DNA from: Rhodoglobus sp.
GTDB lineage: Bacteria; Actinomycetota; Actinomycetes; Actinomycetales; Microbacteriaceae
NCBI GenBank assembly: GCA_025463605.1
Contig: JAODAV010000010.1
Location: 62,001-126,000 of the forward strand
Direction of reading: 5' to 3'
DNA: 64,000 nucleotides
Numbering within the stretch: the first letter of the stretch is position 1; the number at the start of each line of letters is the position of its first letter. The position numbers were made by a program, and so were the translations under genes. This document shows, in pieces, positions 32,416 to 41,177 of the stretch. The notes beneath the pieces were generated by a model. It did no database searches and had not been told where the DNA came from. It worked only from the letters and a program-made list of their open reading frames with translations.

Positions 32416-33728
32416 CGGCCGTGCCGTGGGGAATTACAAACGAGGAAGCGTTCGAGCGCGCTCGCGCCGTGCTGCCGGGCGGAGTGAACTCACCCGTGCG
32501 TGCCTTCGGCTCGGTGGGCGGCTCGCCCCGGTCGATTGTGTCGGCACGCGGCCCCTACGTCACCGACATCGAGGGTAGGGAGTACGTCGACCTGGTGAGC
32601 GCGTGGGGTCCCGCGATCCTCGGGCACGCGCATCCCGCCGTCATCGCCGCCGTGCAGGAGGCGGCGGCCCTTGGCCTGGGTTTCGGAGCATCCACCCCCG
32701 GCGAAGCGGACCTCGCGGAGGTCGTGCGCGACCGCGTCGGGCCCATAGTCGAGAAGCTGCGCCTCGTCTCGACGGGAACCGAGGCGACGATGACGGCCAT
32801 CCGCCTGGCGCGCGGCGCGACCGGGCGAGACCTGCTCGTGAAGTTCGCGGGCCACTACCACGGTCACTCCGACGGCCTGCTCGCGGAGAGCGGATCGGGA
32901 GTGGCGACACTCGCGCTCCCCGGTTCGGCGGGTGTACCGGCGGCCATCGCCGCCCAGACGATCGTCGTTGCCTACAACGACCTCGAGGCGATCAGCGCGG
33001 TCTTCGCTGAGCGCGGCAGCGAGATCGCTGCCGTCATCGTCGAAGCAGCCGCCGCCAACATGGGGGTCGTGCCTCCCGAACCCGGTTTCAACGCGGCACT
33101 CACACAGCTCGCCCACGACCACGGCGCCCTCCTGATCCTCGACGAGGTGCTCACGGGGTTCCGGGTCTCGCCCGCGGGGTGGTGGGGCCTGGATCCCCAT
33201 TCGCACGGCCGGCCCGACCTCGTGACCTACGGCAAGGTGATCGGCGGCGGGCTTCCGCTCGCCGCGCTCGGCGGTCGAGCGGAGGTCATGGACCTCCTGG
33301 CACCTCTCGGCCCGGTCTACCAGGCGGGCACCCTCAGCGGAAACCCGGTCGCGGTAGCCGCGGGCCTCGCCACTCTGCGGGCGGCGGATGCCTCGGTCTA
33401 CGAGCACCTCGACGCGACGGCCGTCACGATCCAGGTCGCCCTCTCGGAGGCGCTGACCGCCGAGGGAGTCGTGCACAGCGTGCAGCACGCCGGCAACCTG
33501 TTCTCCGTCGCGTTTCGCGCGACACCGCCGCGCGACTACGCCGAGGTCAAGGCACAGGACGTGTTCCGTTACCCGCCGTTCTTCCACGCCATGCTCGATG
33601 CAGGGGTCTCGCTTCCGCCCTCCGTGTTCGAGGCGTGGTTCGTCTCCGCGGCTCACGATGAGGTGGCGGTGGGCAAAATTCTCGACGCTCTTCCCGCCGC
33701 AGCGCGCGCCGCGGCATCCGCCGGCTGA
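32412..33728 (+). CDS. hemL: Glutamate-1-semialdehyde 2,1-aminomutase
   Basis: A 438-aa PLP enzyme making 5-aminolevulinate from the HemA product. [16 protein letters not shown] is the family opening. [18 protein letters not shown] binds the cofactor phosphate, [11 protein letters not shown] holds the Asp that contacts PLP, and [12 protein letters not shown] has the PLP lysine. GTG 32412 overlaps the hemB stop. It is the last gene of the tightly packed haem run; a 126-bp gap follows, containing the small inverted repeat ATTCC-N6-GGAAT at 33731-33746. Confidence 0.95.
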   Translation: MTAVPWGITNEEAFERARAVLPGGVNSPVRAFGSVGGSPRSIVSARGPYVTDIEGREYVDLVSAWGPAILGHAHPAVIAAVQEAAALGLGFGASTPGEADLAEVVRDRVGPIVEKLRLVSTGTEATMTAIRLARGATGRDLLVKFAGHYHGHSDGLLAESGSGVATLALPGSAGVPAAIAAQTIVVAYNDLEAISAVFAERGSEIAAVIVEAAAANMGVVPPEPGFNAALTQLAHDHGALLILDEVLTGFRVSPAGWWGLDPHSHGRPDLVTYGKVIGGGLPLAALGGRAEVMDLLAPLGPVYQAGTLSGNPVAVAAGLATLRAADASVYEHLDATAVTIQVALSEALTAEGVVHSVQHAGNLFSVAFRATPPRDYAEVKAQDVFRYPPFFHAMLDAGVSLPPSVFEAWFVSAAHDEVAVGKILDALPAAARAAASAG

Positions 33729-33854
33729 TGTATTCCACTTTCGGAATGAATGAGCGAGGATGAACTGTACTCGCGCCGAAGACGCCGCGGAACCCCGAGT
33801 CCGCCGTGCGGGCCCGGACTATGGTGGAAGTAGACGGAACGAATGGAGAGCCCC

Positions 33855-34163
33855 ATGAAAGGCAAGATCCTCCTGCTGGTCGGTGTCGGTATCGGCTACG
33901 TGCTGGGCACGCGCGCCGGTCGCGAGAAGTACGACGAAATGAAGGCAGCGGCCCAGAGGCTGTGGAACGACCCGCGTGTTCAGCGCCAGGTCAACCAGGC
34001 CGAGGACTTCGTGAAGGACAAGGCGCCAGAGGTCGCCGAGTTCCTCGCCGACGGCGCCAAGAAGGTCGTGTCGCAGGTCTCGGGCTCCAAGCCGTCCGCG
34101 AGCAAGCCCGCGTCGAAGCCCGCGGCACGCAAGACTCCCGCGAAGCCCGCCGCGTCACACTAG
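33855..34163 (+). CDS. YtxH-like small membrane-anchored protein
   Basis: A 102-aa protein. ATG 33855 is preferred to 33843 because GGAG (33845-33848) is then correctly spaced. An N-terminal helix KGKILLLVGVGIGYVLGT is followed by RAGREKYDEM, the G(x)RAGREKY signature of YtxH-like proteins. A helical charged middle precedes a Lys/Ala/Pro-rich tail (SKPASKPAARKTP) that could bind polyanions. It is the first of three small envelope genes also found together in many actinobacteria. The role is unproven; stress-linked envelope functions are assumed for homologues. Confidence 0.75.
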   Translation: MKGKILLLVGVGIGYVLGTRAGREKYDEMKAAAQRLWNDPRVQRQVNQAEDFVKDKAPEVAEFLADGAKKVVSQVSGSKPSASKPASKPAARKTPAKPAASH

Positions 34164-34170
34164 GCCGACC

Positions 34171-34575
34171 ATGTCCGTCGGACCGGGCATGACGCCCAAG
34201 CGCTCGCTGTTCAGGCTCATCGGCGACCTTCCGGGGCTGCTCGTCGACTTGCTTCGCAGCGAACTCGAGCAACTCAAGGCGGAGATCGCCGAGAAGCTCA
34301 AGCATGCCGGTATCGGCCTCGGCCTGCTCGCCGCTGCCGCGACCTTCGCCTTCTTCGCGGTCGGCGTACTCATCGCCACGGCCATCCTCGCCCTCGCCCT
34401 CGTGCTGCCGGCGTGGGCGTCTGCGCTCATCATCGGCGCCGTGCTGCTGCTCATCACGGGCATCCTCATCGCCCTGGGGGTGGCGAGCCTGCGCAAGGGC
34501 GTACCCCCGGCCCCAACCGAAACCATCAAGAGTCTCAAGAGAGATGTCCGCGTTATCAAGGGCATCGGAAAGTGA
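34171..34575 (+). CDS. Actinobacterial holin-X / phage-holin-3_6 family protein
   Basis: A 134-aa protein with an amphipathic N-terminal segment (LPGLLVDLLRSELEQLKAEI), then two membrane helices (about residues 48-72 and 80-106). This layout is that of the Phage_holin_3_6 family, which in actinobacterial chromosomes is usually not phage-borne. It lies 7 nt after the YtxH-like gene and overlaps the DUF3618 gene by GTGA, so the three form one unit. Confidence 0.78.
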   Translation: MSVGPGMTPKRSLFRLIGDLPGLLVDLLRSELEQLKAEIAEKLKHAGIGLGLLAAAATFAFFAVGVLIATAILALALVLPAWASALIIGAVLLLITGILIALGVASLRKGVPPAPTETIKSLKRDVRVIKGIGK

Positions 34576-34805
34576 GCGACACCATGAGCAATATCGAATC
34601 ACGCGTGGCCGGTACCCGCGCCGACCTGGAGGCCACCCTCGACGCGATCGAGGACAAGCTCGACGTTCCCAAGCGGTTCGGCGAGCTGACCGATCGCGCC
34701 AGGGCATCGTACGAGTCCAACCCCATCCCGTGGATCGTGGGCGCGACCGTTGCGGCGATCGCGGTCGCCGGAATCGTTGCGTGGGCGATTCTCAGCGACG
34801 ACTGA
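34572..34805 (+). CDS. DUF3618-family protein
   Basis: A 77-aa protein from GTG 34572 (overlapping the previous stop); ATG 34584 is an equally possible start. SRVAGTRADLEATLDAIEDKL is the DUF3618 helix motif, and a C-terminal transmembrane segment, PWIVGATVAAIAVAGIVAWA, follows. It is a companion of the YtxH-like and holin-X proteins in many actinobacterial genomes. Function unknown. Confidence 0.8.
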   Translation: MSDTMSNIESRVAGTRADLEATLDAIEDKLDVPKRFGELTDRARASYESNPIPWIVGATVAAIAVAGIVAWAILSDD

Positions 34806-34853
34806 GCTTTCATCAATTAGGGCCCGCCTCCCCGAGCAGGGGAGGATAGGCGC

Positions 34854-35618
34854 ATGGCAGCCAAACCGCTCGACGGGTGGCGCGTGCTGGTGCCCCGAGG
34901 CGGCAAGTGGGGCGACGGCATCGCAGCAACTCTGCGGAGTTACGGCGCGATCCCTGTGATCGCGCCGATGATCAACTTTGCGAGCGCGGACGACGGCGCG
35001 GCCCTTGCCAACGCCTTACATGAGCTGCAGGACGGCCAGTTCGACTGGCTCGTGGTCACGAGTGCTACGACCGTCGATGTGCTCGTTGGGCACGGCGTCA
35101 CGCTCCCCACGGTTACGCGCGTGGCGGCGGTCGGCGAGACAACTGCTGCAGCCCTCACTCTTGCCGGGTATCGCGCAGACTTCGTGCCCGCGAACGACAA
35201 CTCGGCGCGGGGCCTCGTCAAGGAGTGGCCCGAGCCGGGGGTTGCGGCCCGTGTGCTGGTTCCCCAATCCGACCTCGCCGAACCGAACCTCGTCGCCGGG
35301 TTCGGCACCCTGGGGCTGCAGGCCACCTTCATCACCGCCTACCGAACGGTGGGGGTGCCCGTCGCCGAGTCGGTTCGGGCGGATGTCGCATCCGGCCGCA
35401 TCGGCGCGCTCCTGGTCAGTTCTGGCTCGGTCGCCCGCCAGATCGCCGCGCAACTCGCGCCGCTGCCCGAAGGCACGGTGGTGGCGTGCATCGGCCCTCG
35501 CACGGCTTTCGATGCGCGCGCTGCCGGTCTTGCGGTCGACCTCATTGCCGAGCAGCGCTCCGCCGATTCACTCATTGCGGCTCTCGTCGAGCACGCGGAG
35601 CGAGCGCGCGAAGCCTGA
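34854..35618 (+). CDS. hemD: Uroporphyrinogen-III synthase
   Basis: A 254-aa protein, the expected size for HemD, which cyclises hydroxymethylbilane. The family is poorly conserved, but GWRVLVPRGGKWG at the start, WLVVTSATTVDVL near residue 63, AVGETTAAALTLAGYRADF and the late LLVSSGSVARQIAAQL / VVACIGPRTAFDARAAGL segments fit. ATG 34854 has a strong GGGGAGGA upstream. It is the only haem step not in the tight operon, set off by the three-gene membrane cassette. Confidence 0.88.
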   Translation: MAAKPLDGWRVLVPRGGKWGDGIAATLRSYGAIPVIAPMINFASADDGAALANALHELQDGQFDWLVVTSATTVDVLVGHGVTLPTVTRVAAVGETTAAALTLAGYRADFVPANDNSARGLVKEWPEPGVAARVLVPQSDLAEPNLVAGFGTLGLQATFITAYRTVGVPVAESVRADVASGRIGALLVSSGSVARQIAAQLAPLPEGTVVACIGPRTAFDARAAGLAVDLIAEQRSADSLIAALVEHAERAREA

Positions 35619-35620
35619 CC

Positions 35621-36049
35621 TCACCCGGCGGGGGCCGCCAGCACGAGGAAGATGATTCCGAGTAGCGGCGCTACGCCCTGCACGAGTGCGGCCCGGTAGA
35701 GCTTGGGCGCCGACGTGATGAGCACGATCGAAGCGAGCACCATGCTCGCCGCCGAGAAGATCGCGAGTGTGAGCCCACCCTGTTGCCAGTTGGTGGAGCC
35801 CAGCATCACGAGGCCCGTGCCCGCGCCGATGGCCAGGAACACGTTGTAGAAGCCCTGGTTGAACGCCATGGGGCGCACGATGTCCGCCTCTTCTTGCGTC
35901 TTCAGGCCGAAGCGCTTCCAGGTGGTCGGCTTCGACCAGGCGACGCTCTCCATGAAGAAGATGAGCAAGTGGATCACGGCGGCAATGAAGACGAAGACGG
36001 ATCCCGTTACGGCGAGTGCGCTGTTCATGGTCGCAAGTGTGGCACTCAT
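35621..36049 (-). CDS. DUF1304-family membrane protein
   Basis: A 142-aa protein with four predicted helices. The first helix ends HLLIFFMESVAW, the His/Glu pattern typical of DUF1304, and VRPMAFNQGFYNVFLA follows helix 2. The start at 36049 is 4 nt after the stop of the AcuI-like gene, so the pair is probably translated together. Function unknown. Confidence 0.82.
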   Translation of the reverse strand: MSATLATMNSALAVTGSVFVFIAAVIHLLIFFMESVAWSKPTTWKRFGLKTQEEADIVRPMAFNQGFYNVFLAIGAGTGLVMLGSTNWQQGGLTLAIFSAASMVLASIVLITSAPKLYRAALVQGVAPLLGIIFLVLAAPAG

Positions 36050-36053
36050 GTGA

Positions 36054-37034
36054 TCAGGCGCGCACGTCCACGACCGTGCGGCCGCGAATCCTTCCCGCGA
36101 GGATGCGCTCGGCCACCTCGGTAGCGTCAGCCAGGGGCACCGATTCGGTAAGCGAATCGAGCAGCTCGAGATCGAGGTCGGTCGCGATTCTCTGCCAGGC
36201 CCGAAGGCGCTGCTGTCGCGGGGTGCTCACCGAATTGATGCCCGCGAGTTTCACCGCGCGCAGGATGAACGGCATGAGGCTCACGGTCATTTCGCTCGAT
36301 TGGGCGTTGCCGCACGCGGCGACCGTGCCGCCGTAGGCGACCTGTGAGAGCACGCTGGCGAGGGTGACACCGCCCACGGAGTCGATCGCTCCCGCCCAGC
36401 GTTGCGACTGCAGCGGCTTACCGGGTTCGGACAGTTCGGCGCGATCCATGATCTCAGCCGCTCCCAACGAGCGAAGGTAGTCGTGCTCCTCGGCGCGGCC
36501 GGTGGACGCAGTCACGTGATGGCCGAGCTTCGCGAGCAGGGCGATCGCGATCGAGCCCACACCCCCGGATGCGCCAGTGACGAGGATGTCGCCCGCGACG
36601 CCCGCATCCTCGAGCTCGAGCACCGCGAGCATCGCCGTATAACCGGCAGTGCCGATCGCGGCGGCTTGCAGTGGCGTCATGGACTCGGGCACGGGCACGA
36701 GCCATGCGGAGTCGACGCGCGCCCGCTCGGCCAGGCCGCCGTGGTGGGTCTCGCCCAGACCGCACCCGTTGACGAGCACGCGAGCACCCGGAGCCCACTC
36801 GGGCGATTGCGATTCGGAGACCGTGCCCACGAGGTCGATTCCCGCGAGGAGACTGGGAGCGCGCACGACGCCCGGTCGTCCGGTGAGCGCGAGGCCGTCT
36901 TTGTAGTTGATGCTCGAGTGATCGACATCGATCGTCACGTCACCCGGCATGAGCATGTCGTCGTCGAGGTCGGTCATCAGCTCGACTCGAGCGGGGGCAT
37001 CCGTCGCTCTCGATACCCGCCATCCACGCCACAT
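36054..37034 (-). CDS. Medium-chain dehydrogenase, AcuI/YhdH-type acrylyl-CoA reductase-like
   Basis: A 326-aa NADPH-dependent oxidoreductase. SSINYKDGLALTGR and LLAGIDLVGTVSES are the AcuI/YhdH opening, and LVTGASGGVGSIAIALLAKLG is the cofactor site. There are no zinc-binding cysteines, as expected. AcuI reduces acryloyl-CoA to propionyl-CoA; a general quinone/enoyl reductase role is the alternative. Leaderless start: TAGGCT lies 6 nt before ATG 37034. It is followed by the DUF1304 gene. Confidence 0.85.
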   Translation of the reverse strand: MWRGWRVSRATDAPARVELMTDLDDDMLMPGDVTIDVDHSSINYKDGLALTGRPGVVRAPSLLAGIDLVGTVSESQSPEWAPGARVLVNGCGLGETHHGGLAERARVDSAWLVPVPESMTPLQAAAIGTAGYTAMLAVLELEDAGVAGDILVTGASGGVGSIAIALLAKLGHHVTASTGRAEEHDYLRSLGAAEIMDRAELSEPGKPLQSQRWAGAIDSVGGVTLASVLSQVAYGGTVAACGNAQSSEMTVSLMPFILRAVKLAGINSVSTPRQQRLRAWQRIATDLDLELLDSLTESVPLADATEVAERILAGRIRGRTVVDVRA

Positions 37035-37040
37035 GCTGCC

Positions 37041-37046
37041 AGCCTA
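37041..37046 (-). promoter_or_regulatory. Likely -10 box of the AcuI-like gene
   Basis: TAGGCT on the minus strand, 6 nt before ATG 37034. Confidence 0.5.
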
Positions 37047-37060
37047 GGCGCGGCCCTGGA

Positions 37061-38086
37061 TCAACCGAAGAGGATCGCGGCCTCGTCGTAGCGCGACTGC
37101 GGCACCGTGTTGAGCTTGCCGAGAGCGTCTTCGAACGCGACATGCGTTATGGACGTTCCGCTCAGGGAGACCATGCGACCCCAGCGGGCGTGGATGACCG
37201 AGTCGACCGCCGCGAGACCGTAGCGGGTCGCGAGCACGCGATCGTAGGCCGTCGGGGTTCCGCCGCGCTGGATGTGGCCGAGGGTCGTCGCACGGGTTTC
37301 GACGCCCGTGCGCGCCTCGATCTCGGGCGCGAGGAGGTCGCCGATGCCGCCGAGCCGCGGTCGGCCGAATGCGTCGAGCCCCCGCTCGGAGTGTGCGTCA
37401 TCCATCGTGTCGAGCTTGAAGCCCTCCGCCACGACGATGAGAGGAGACCGGCCGCGATCACGCACCGACTCCACCCACTCGCAGATCTGCTCGATGCTCG
37501 TCTTCTGCTCGGGAATGAGGATCGCGTGGGCGCCCGCCGCCATGCCCGAGTGAAGGGCGATCCACCCGACGTGGCGGCCCATGACCTCAGCAAGCATGCA
37601 GCGACCGTGCGATTCGCCCGTCGTGCGCAAGCGGTCCATCGCCTCGGTCGCGATCTCGACCGCCGTGTCGAAACCGAACGTGTAATCGGTCGCGGAGAGG
37701 TCGTTGTCGACGGTCTTAGGCACGCCGACGATCTTGATGCCGGCATCCGTCAGCCTTTTCGCGGCGGCAAGCGTGCCCTCGCCGCCGATCGCGATGAGGG
37801 AATCGACCCCGAGGCGCTCCATGTTCTCGCGCACGCGGTCGGCGCCCCCCTCGCCCTCGAAGGGGTTCGTGCGGGAGGTGCCGAGGATGGTGCCGCCCTG
37901 CTTGGCGATGCCCTGGATGTCTTTGCGCTCGAGGGGAATCGCGTCACCCTCGACGACGCCTCGCCAGCCGTCCCGGAACCCCACGAACTCGCGCTTGTAG
38001 ATCTGCGTGCCCTTGAGCACGGCACCGCGGATGACGGCGTTCAGTCCGGGGCAATCGCCGCCGCTCGTGAGGATTCCGATCTTCAT
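37061..38086 (-). CDS. pfkA: 6-phosphofructokinase, mixed-type (group III)
   Basis: A 341-aa glycolytic enzyme phosphorylating fructose 6-phosphate. ILTSGGDCPGLNAVIRG binds the nucleotide; IAIGGEGTLAAAKRL has Gly rather than Asp after Glu, which favours ATP as donor, while VGVPKTVDNDL carries the Lys usually seen in pyrophosphate-linked enzymes. This combination marks the actinobacterial group III PFKs. MGRHVGWIALHSGMAAGAH and GHIQRGGTPTAYDR are further signatures. It is transcribed toward the AcuI-like gene with a 26-bp gap. Confidence 0.93.
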   Translation of the reverse strand: MKIGILTSGGDCPGLNAVIRGAVLKGTQIYKREFVGFRDGWRGVVEGDAIPLERKDIQGIAKQGGTILGTSRTNPFEGEGGADRVRENMERLGVDSLIAIGGEGTLAAAKRLTDAGIKIVGVPKTVDNDLSATDYTFGFDTAVEIATEAMDRLRTTGESHGRCMLAEVMGRHVGWIALHSGMAAGAHAILIPEQKTSIEQICEWVESVRDRGRSPLIVVAEGFKLDTMDDAHSERGLDAFGRPRLGGIGDLLAPEIEARTGVETRATTLGHIQRGGTPTAYDRVLATRYGLAAVDSVIHARWGRMVSLSGTSITHVAFEDALGKLNTVPQSRYDEAAILFG

Positions 38087-38222
38087 TGTTCAATCATGGC
38101 CCATTGTTTCGGCGCGATCGGCGTGTACGTCGTCAGGCGTAGCCCGATGGCCCGCGCCGCCGCTAGAGTCTTGCCGACGTGTCCATCCGGGCGGACGTCC
38201 CCATCTCACAGGGAGTGAACTC

Positions 38223-38555
38223 ATGACAGACGCACCACCCGTTACTCCGGCTGCCGCGCCGGCGCCTGCCTCCGTACCCGGCAAGACCCTGGGCATCGTG
38301 GCCCTCATCGTGACGTTCTTCGCGTCGCTGATCGGCCTCATCCTGGGATTCGTCGCGCGGAGCCAGTCGAAAGCCGCTGGAGTCAAGAACACCCCGGCGA
38401 CCGTCGCGATCGTGCTCGGGTTCATCTTCCTGATCGGGCAGATCCTGTTCTTCGTGCTGGGCGGCGCTGCCCTGTTCAGCGGGCTGTTCGCGGCCTGCGC
38501 GGAGCTCGGCCCCGGTGTGCACGAACTGAACGGCGTCACCTACACCTGCAGCTAG
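38223..38555 (+). CDS. Small two-helix membrane protein (DUF4190-like), paralogue 1
   Basis: A 110-aa protein with AGGGAG before ATG 38223. A Pro/Ala-rich N-terminus is followed by helices at about 22-44 and 58-82. ILGFVARSQSKAAGVKNTPA between the helices is the pattern of DUF4190 proteins. After helix 2 an external tail, AACAELGPGVHELNGVTYTC, carries two cysteines and is strikingly similar to the tail of the next gene. Role unknown. Confidence 0.75.
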   Translation: MTDAPPVTPAAAPAPASVPGKTLGIVALIVTFFASLIGLILGFVARSQSKAAGVKNTPATVAIVLGFIFLIGQILFFVLGGAALFSGLFAACAELGPGVHELNGVTYTCS

Positions 38556-38574
38556 CTGTACTCGGCTTAGCAAC

Positions 38575-38607
38575 ACGAGGCGCCCCGGTACCGCCGGGGC
38601 GCCTCGT
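38575..38607 (+). terminator. Terminator-like perfect hairpin
   Basis: A 14-bp perfect stem (ACGAGGCGCCCCGG and complement) with a 5-nt TACCG loop, between the two paralogous membrane-protein genes. Only a weak T signal (CGTTAG) follows. The TTAGACT that ends it may be the next gene's -10 box. Confidence 0.75.
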
Positions 38608-38640
38608 CGTTAGACTGACGGCCATCAGAGAGGAGACCGC

Positions 38641-39042
38641 ATGACGATGCTCAACGGCGAACCGATCGAGACGCCCGACATCTCCACGGCGCCGTCCGCG
38701 CCCGGCACGGCGACCGCGCCCGTCCGCCAGGACCAGACCAGCAACGTGCTGGGCCTCATGAGCCTGATCTTCGCGATCGTCTTCCCGCTCGCGGGTGCGA
38801 TCCTCGGCGGAATCGCGATGTCGCAGGCGAAGAAGGCGGGTGCCAACAACACCCTTGCGAAAGCCGGATTCTGGGTGGGGCTCGTGCTCACGGTGCTCAT
38901 CGTCGCGGTGACGGTCGTCGTGATCGTGCTCGGCGTCAACGTCTTCGGCGGGCTCTTCGGCGAGCTGTTCCGCGTCTGCAGCGAACTCGGCGACGGTACC
39001 CACGTCGTGGATGGTGTCACCTACCGCTGCAATGTGGCGTGA
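38641..39042 (+). CDS. Small two-helix membrane protein (DUF4190-like), paralogue 2
   Basis: A 133-aa protein with AGAGAGGAG upstream of ATG 38641. It repeats the plan of the gene before it: Pro/Thr-rich N-terminus, helix at about 37-60, [20 protein letters not shown] loop, long second helix, then [19 protein letters not shown]. The shared ELGxG-H-x2-NG/DGVTY-x-C tail defines a small extracellular motif. Its 3' end overlaps the convergent trhO by 22 bp. Confidence 0.75.
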   Translation: MTMLNGEPIETPDISTAPSAPGTATAPVRQDQTSNVLGLMSLIFAIVFPLAGAILGGIAMSQAKKAGANNTLAKAGFWVGLVLTVLIVAVTVVVIVLGVNVFGGLFGELFRVCSELGDGTHVVDGVTYRCNVA

Positions 39043-39899
39043 GTCCCGCAGTAGACGGGTGACTCCGCACAACCGGCGCACACCACGAGCTGCTCGCGGC
39101 AGGCGAGGTCGCTGCAGTTCTGCATCCGGTCGGTAGCTCCATCGCACTGCGAGCACCGGCCGATGACGGCAGCGGAGTCGCTGAACCGCACGGCCATGCG
39201 CTTGTCGAAGACGTAGAGCGAACCTTGCCAGAGGCCGGAGTCGCCGAACTCCTCGCCGTAGCGCGCGATGCCGCCGTCGAGTTGATACACCTCGCGAAAA
39301 CCTCGCTGCACCATGAGCGCCGAGAGCACCTCGCAGCGGATGCCGCCCGTGCAGTACGTGACGACCGGCTGGTGTTTCAGGTGGTCGTACCGACCCGAGT
39401 CGAGTTCGGCCACGAAGTCGCGCGTGTTCGCGACCGCCGGCACGACGGCATCCTTGAACTTGCCGATCTGCGCCTCGAAGGCGTTGCGCCCGTCGAAGAA
39501 GGCGACCTGCTTGCTCGCAACGAGTTCGTGCAGCTGGCCGGGGGTGAGCTTCATGCCACCGCCGATTATGCCCGTTTCATCGACCTCGAGTTCGCCGGGT
39601 GCCCCGAAGCTCACGAGCTCGTCGCGCACTCGCACGCTCAATCGGGGGAAGTCGCCGCCGCGCCCCTCGCTCCACTTGGCGTCGAGATTCTTGAAGGCCG
39701 GGTACTCCTTCGTCTTGCGCAGGTACCTCTTGACGGCCTTGAGTTCGCCGCCGACGGTGCCGTTGATTCCCTGCTTCGAGAGGATGATGCGACCGCCGAG
39801 CCCCAGCGATTCGCACAGGTCGCGCTGCCACAGCCGCACCGCCTCCGGATCCGCGAGGGGTGTGAAGACGTAGAAGAGCAGGATCTTCGCAACGGCCAC
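39021..39899 (-). CDS. trhO: tRNA uridine-34 hydroxylase, rhodanese family
   Basis: A 292-aa member of the YceA/TrhO family, which installs 5-hydroxyuridine at the tRNA wobble position. [15 protein letters not shown] opens the N-terminal domain. The rhodanese domain has [17 protein letters not shown] and the active-site loop [11 protein letters not shown] (catalytic Cys). A C-terminal Cys-rich zinc-like region ([23 protein letters not shown]) is typical of one branch. GTG start at 39899. Confidence 0.92.
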   Translation of the reverse strand: MAVAKILLFYVFTPLADPEAVRLWQRDLCESLGLGGRIILSKQGINGTVGGELKAVKRYLRKTKEYPAFKNLDAKWSEGRGGDFPRLSVRVRDELVSFGAPGELEVDETGIIGGGMKLTPGQLHELVASKQVAFFDGRNAFEAQIGKFKDAVVPAVANTRDFVAELDSGRYDHLKHQPVVTYCTGGIRCEVLSALMVQRGFREVYQLDGGIARYGEEFGDSGLWQGSLYVFDKRMAVRFSDSAAVIGRCSQCDGATDRMQNCSDLACREQLVVCAGCAESPVYCGTHATLQR

Positions 39900-39908
39900 C
39901 CGGCAATG

Positions 39909-41177
39909 CTACGTCGGCTCGGCAGGGAGAGTGAGGCGCGCGATGAGGCCGCCGCCGTCGCGGGCGGTGAGCTCGAGCCGACCGCCGTGGGTGGCGGCGA
40001 CACTCTCGACGATCGCGAGGCCCAGGCCGACCCCTTCGCCGTGGGAAGTGCGGCTCGCATCGCCGCGATAGAAGGGTTCGGCGAGAAGGGCGAGCGAGGC
40101 GGGGGTGACCGCGGTGCCCGTGTTGGCGACCTCTACGACGGCATCCGCACCCTCGCGGTGTACGCGCACGTGGAGCTCACCACCCTGGATGTTGTGCCGG
40201 ATCCCGTTGTCGAGCAGGTTGCGCACGGCCCGCGCGACGAGCACGGGCTCGCCCACAGCACTCACGGTCGAGATCTCGGCGTGCACCTCGATGCCCCACT
40301 CGCGCGCGGCCCCGGACAGGTCATCGAGTTCGCCGCGCGTCACCTCGGCGAGGTCGAGCGGCCCGGCGCCGTCGATGCCCGCGCGCGACCTGGCGAGAGC
40401 GAGGAGGGCAGTGATGAGCCGCTCGCTCTGCTCGGTCGCCCGCAGCGCGCGCCGCACGTTGGGCTCGAGCGAGCGCGGAACTGCGCCCTGCTCGAGCGGG
40501 ATCTCAAGGGCCGCGCGGGTCGTCGTGAGCGGGGTTCGCAGCTCGTGCGATGCATTGGCGACAAAGCGGTCCTGGGCTGCGAATGCGAGTTGCAGCCGGT
40601 CGAGCATCCCATCGATGGTGTCGCCGAGCTCCTTGATCTCGTCGTGGGGACCGGGCAGGTCGAGTCGGCGGCCGAGGTCGCGCTCGGAGATGTCGCGCGT
40701 GGCCGCGGTCACCTCGCCGATGCGGTCGAGCGAGCGTCGCGACAGCCAGAACGCGATGGCCGCGGCGATGGCGGCGAACACGACGAGTAGCACGATCGAC
40801 CAGATCAAGAGGCCGCCCCCGACCTCGTTGGAGAGGAAGATTGATTGCCGGATGACCGCACCGGCCGTGAACTCGTCTGCCCCCGAGCCCTGGAACTGAG
40901 TCGGCCCCGAGCCATCGAGCGGGGGCGGGCCAGGGTACCCCGACGAACCGATCAGGCCGCAGCCGGTTGCTTCTTCGATCGTCTCGTGGACGACGGGCGG
41001 CTCGTCGCCGTCGACGGCGCAGCTCACCGTGGTCACCCACATCGCTGTCGCGAACAGCTGCTGCACTACGAAGTACTGCACCGTGAGCAGACCGGCCCCT
41101 GCGGCGATGAACACCATGGTGATGATGAGCCCGAGCCGCGTGCGGAAGCTCAGCCGCATCGGCGTTCTGGCGGTCAT
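39909..41177 (-). CDS. Two-component sensor histidine kinase
   Basis: A 422-aa membrane kinase whose ATG overlaps the regulator stop (ATGA). TM1 is at about 14-36 and TM2 at about 122-145, bounding an acidic external sensor of some 85 residues with two cysteines (Cys53, Cys73). A HAMP linker is followed by the H-box FVANASHELRTPLTT (His211), the N-box VRNLLDNGIRHN and the G-box GEGVGLGLAIV. With its regulator it probably senses an envelope-active compound and controls the adjacent efflux operon, judging from the direct repeat between them. Confidence 0.9.
   Translation of the reverse strand: MTARTPMRLSFRTRLGLIITMVFIAAGAGLLTVQYFVVQQLFATAMWVTTVSCAVDGDEPPVVHETIEEATGCGLIGSSGYPGPPPLDGSGPTQFQGSGADEFTAGAVIRQSIFLSNEVGGGLLIWSIVLLVVFAAIAAAIAFWLSRRSLDRIGEVTAATRDISERDLGRRLDLPGPHDEIKELGDTIDGMLDRLQLAFAAQDRFVANASHELRTPLTTTRAALEIPLEQGAVPRSLEPNVRRALRATEQSERLITALLALARSRAGIDGAGPLDLAEVTRGELDDLSGAAREWGIEVHAEISTVSAVGEPVLVARAVRNLLDNGIRHNIQGGELHVRVHREGADAVVEVANTGTAVTPASLALLAEPFYRGDASRTSHGEGVGLGLAIVESVAATHGGRLELTARDGGGLIARLTLPAEPT

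Noticed and set aside
33731-33746. ATTCC-N6-GGAAT after hemL as a terminator
   Set aside because: Arms are only 5 bp and AT-rich with no T-run; at most a weak operator, so not listed as a feature.
34171-34575. Holin annotation as a sign of prophage
   Set aside because: The Phage_holin_3_6 protein lies in a YtxH/DUF3618 cassette common in actinobacterial chromosomes, with no lysin, integrase or structural genes nearby.
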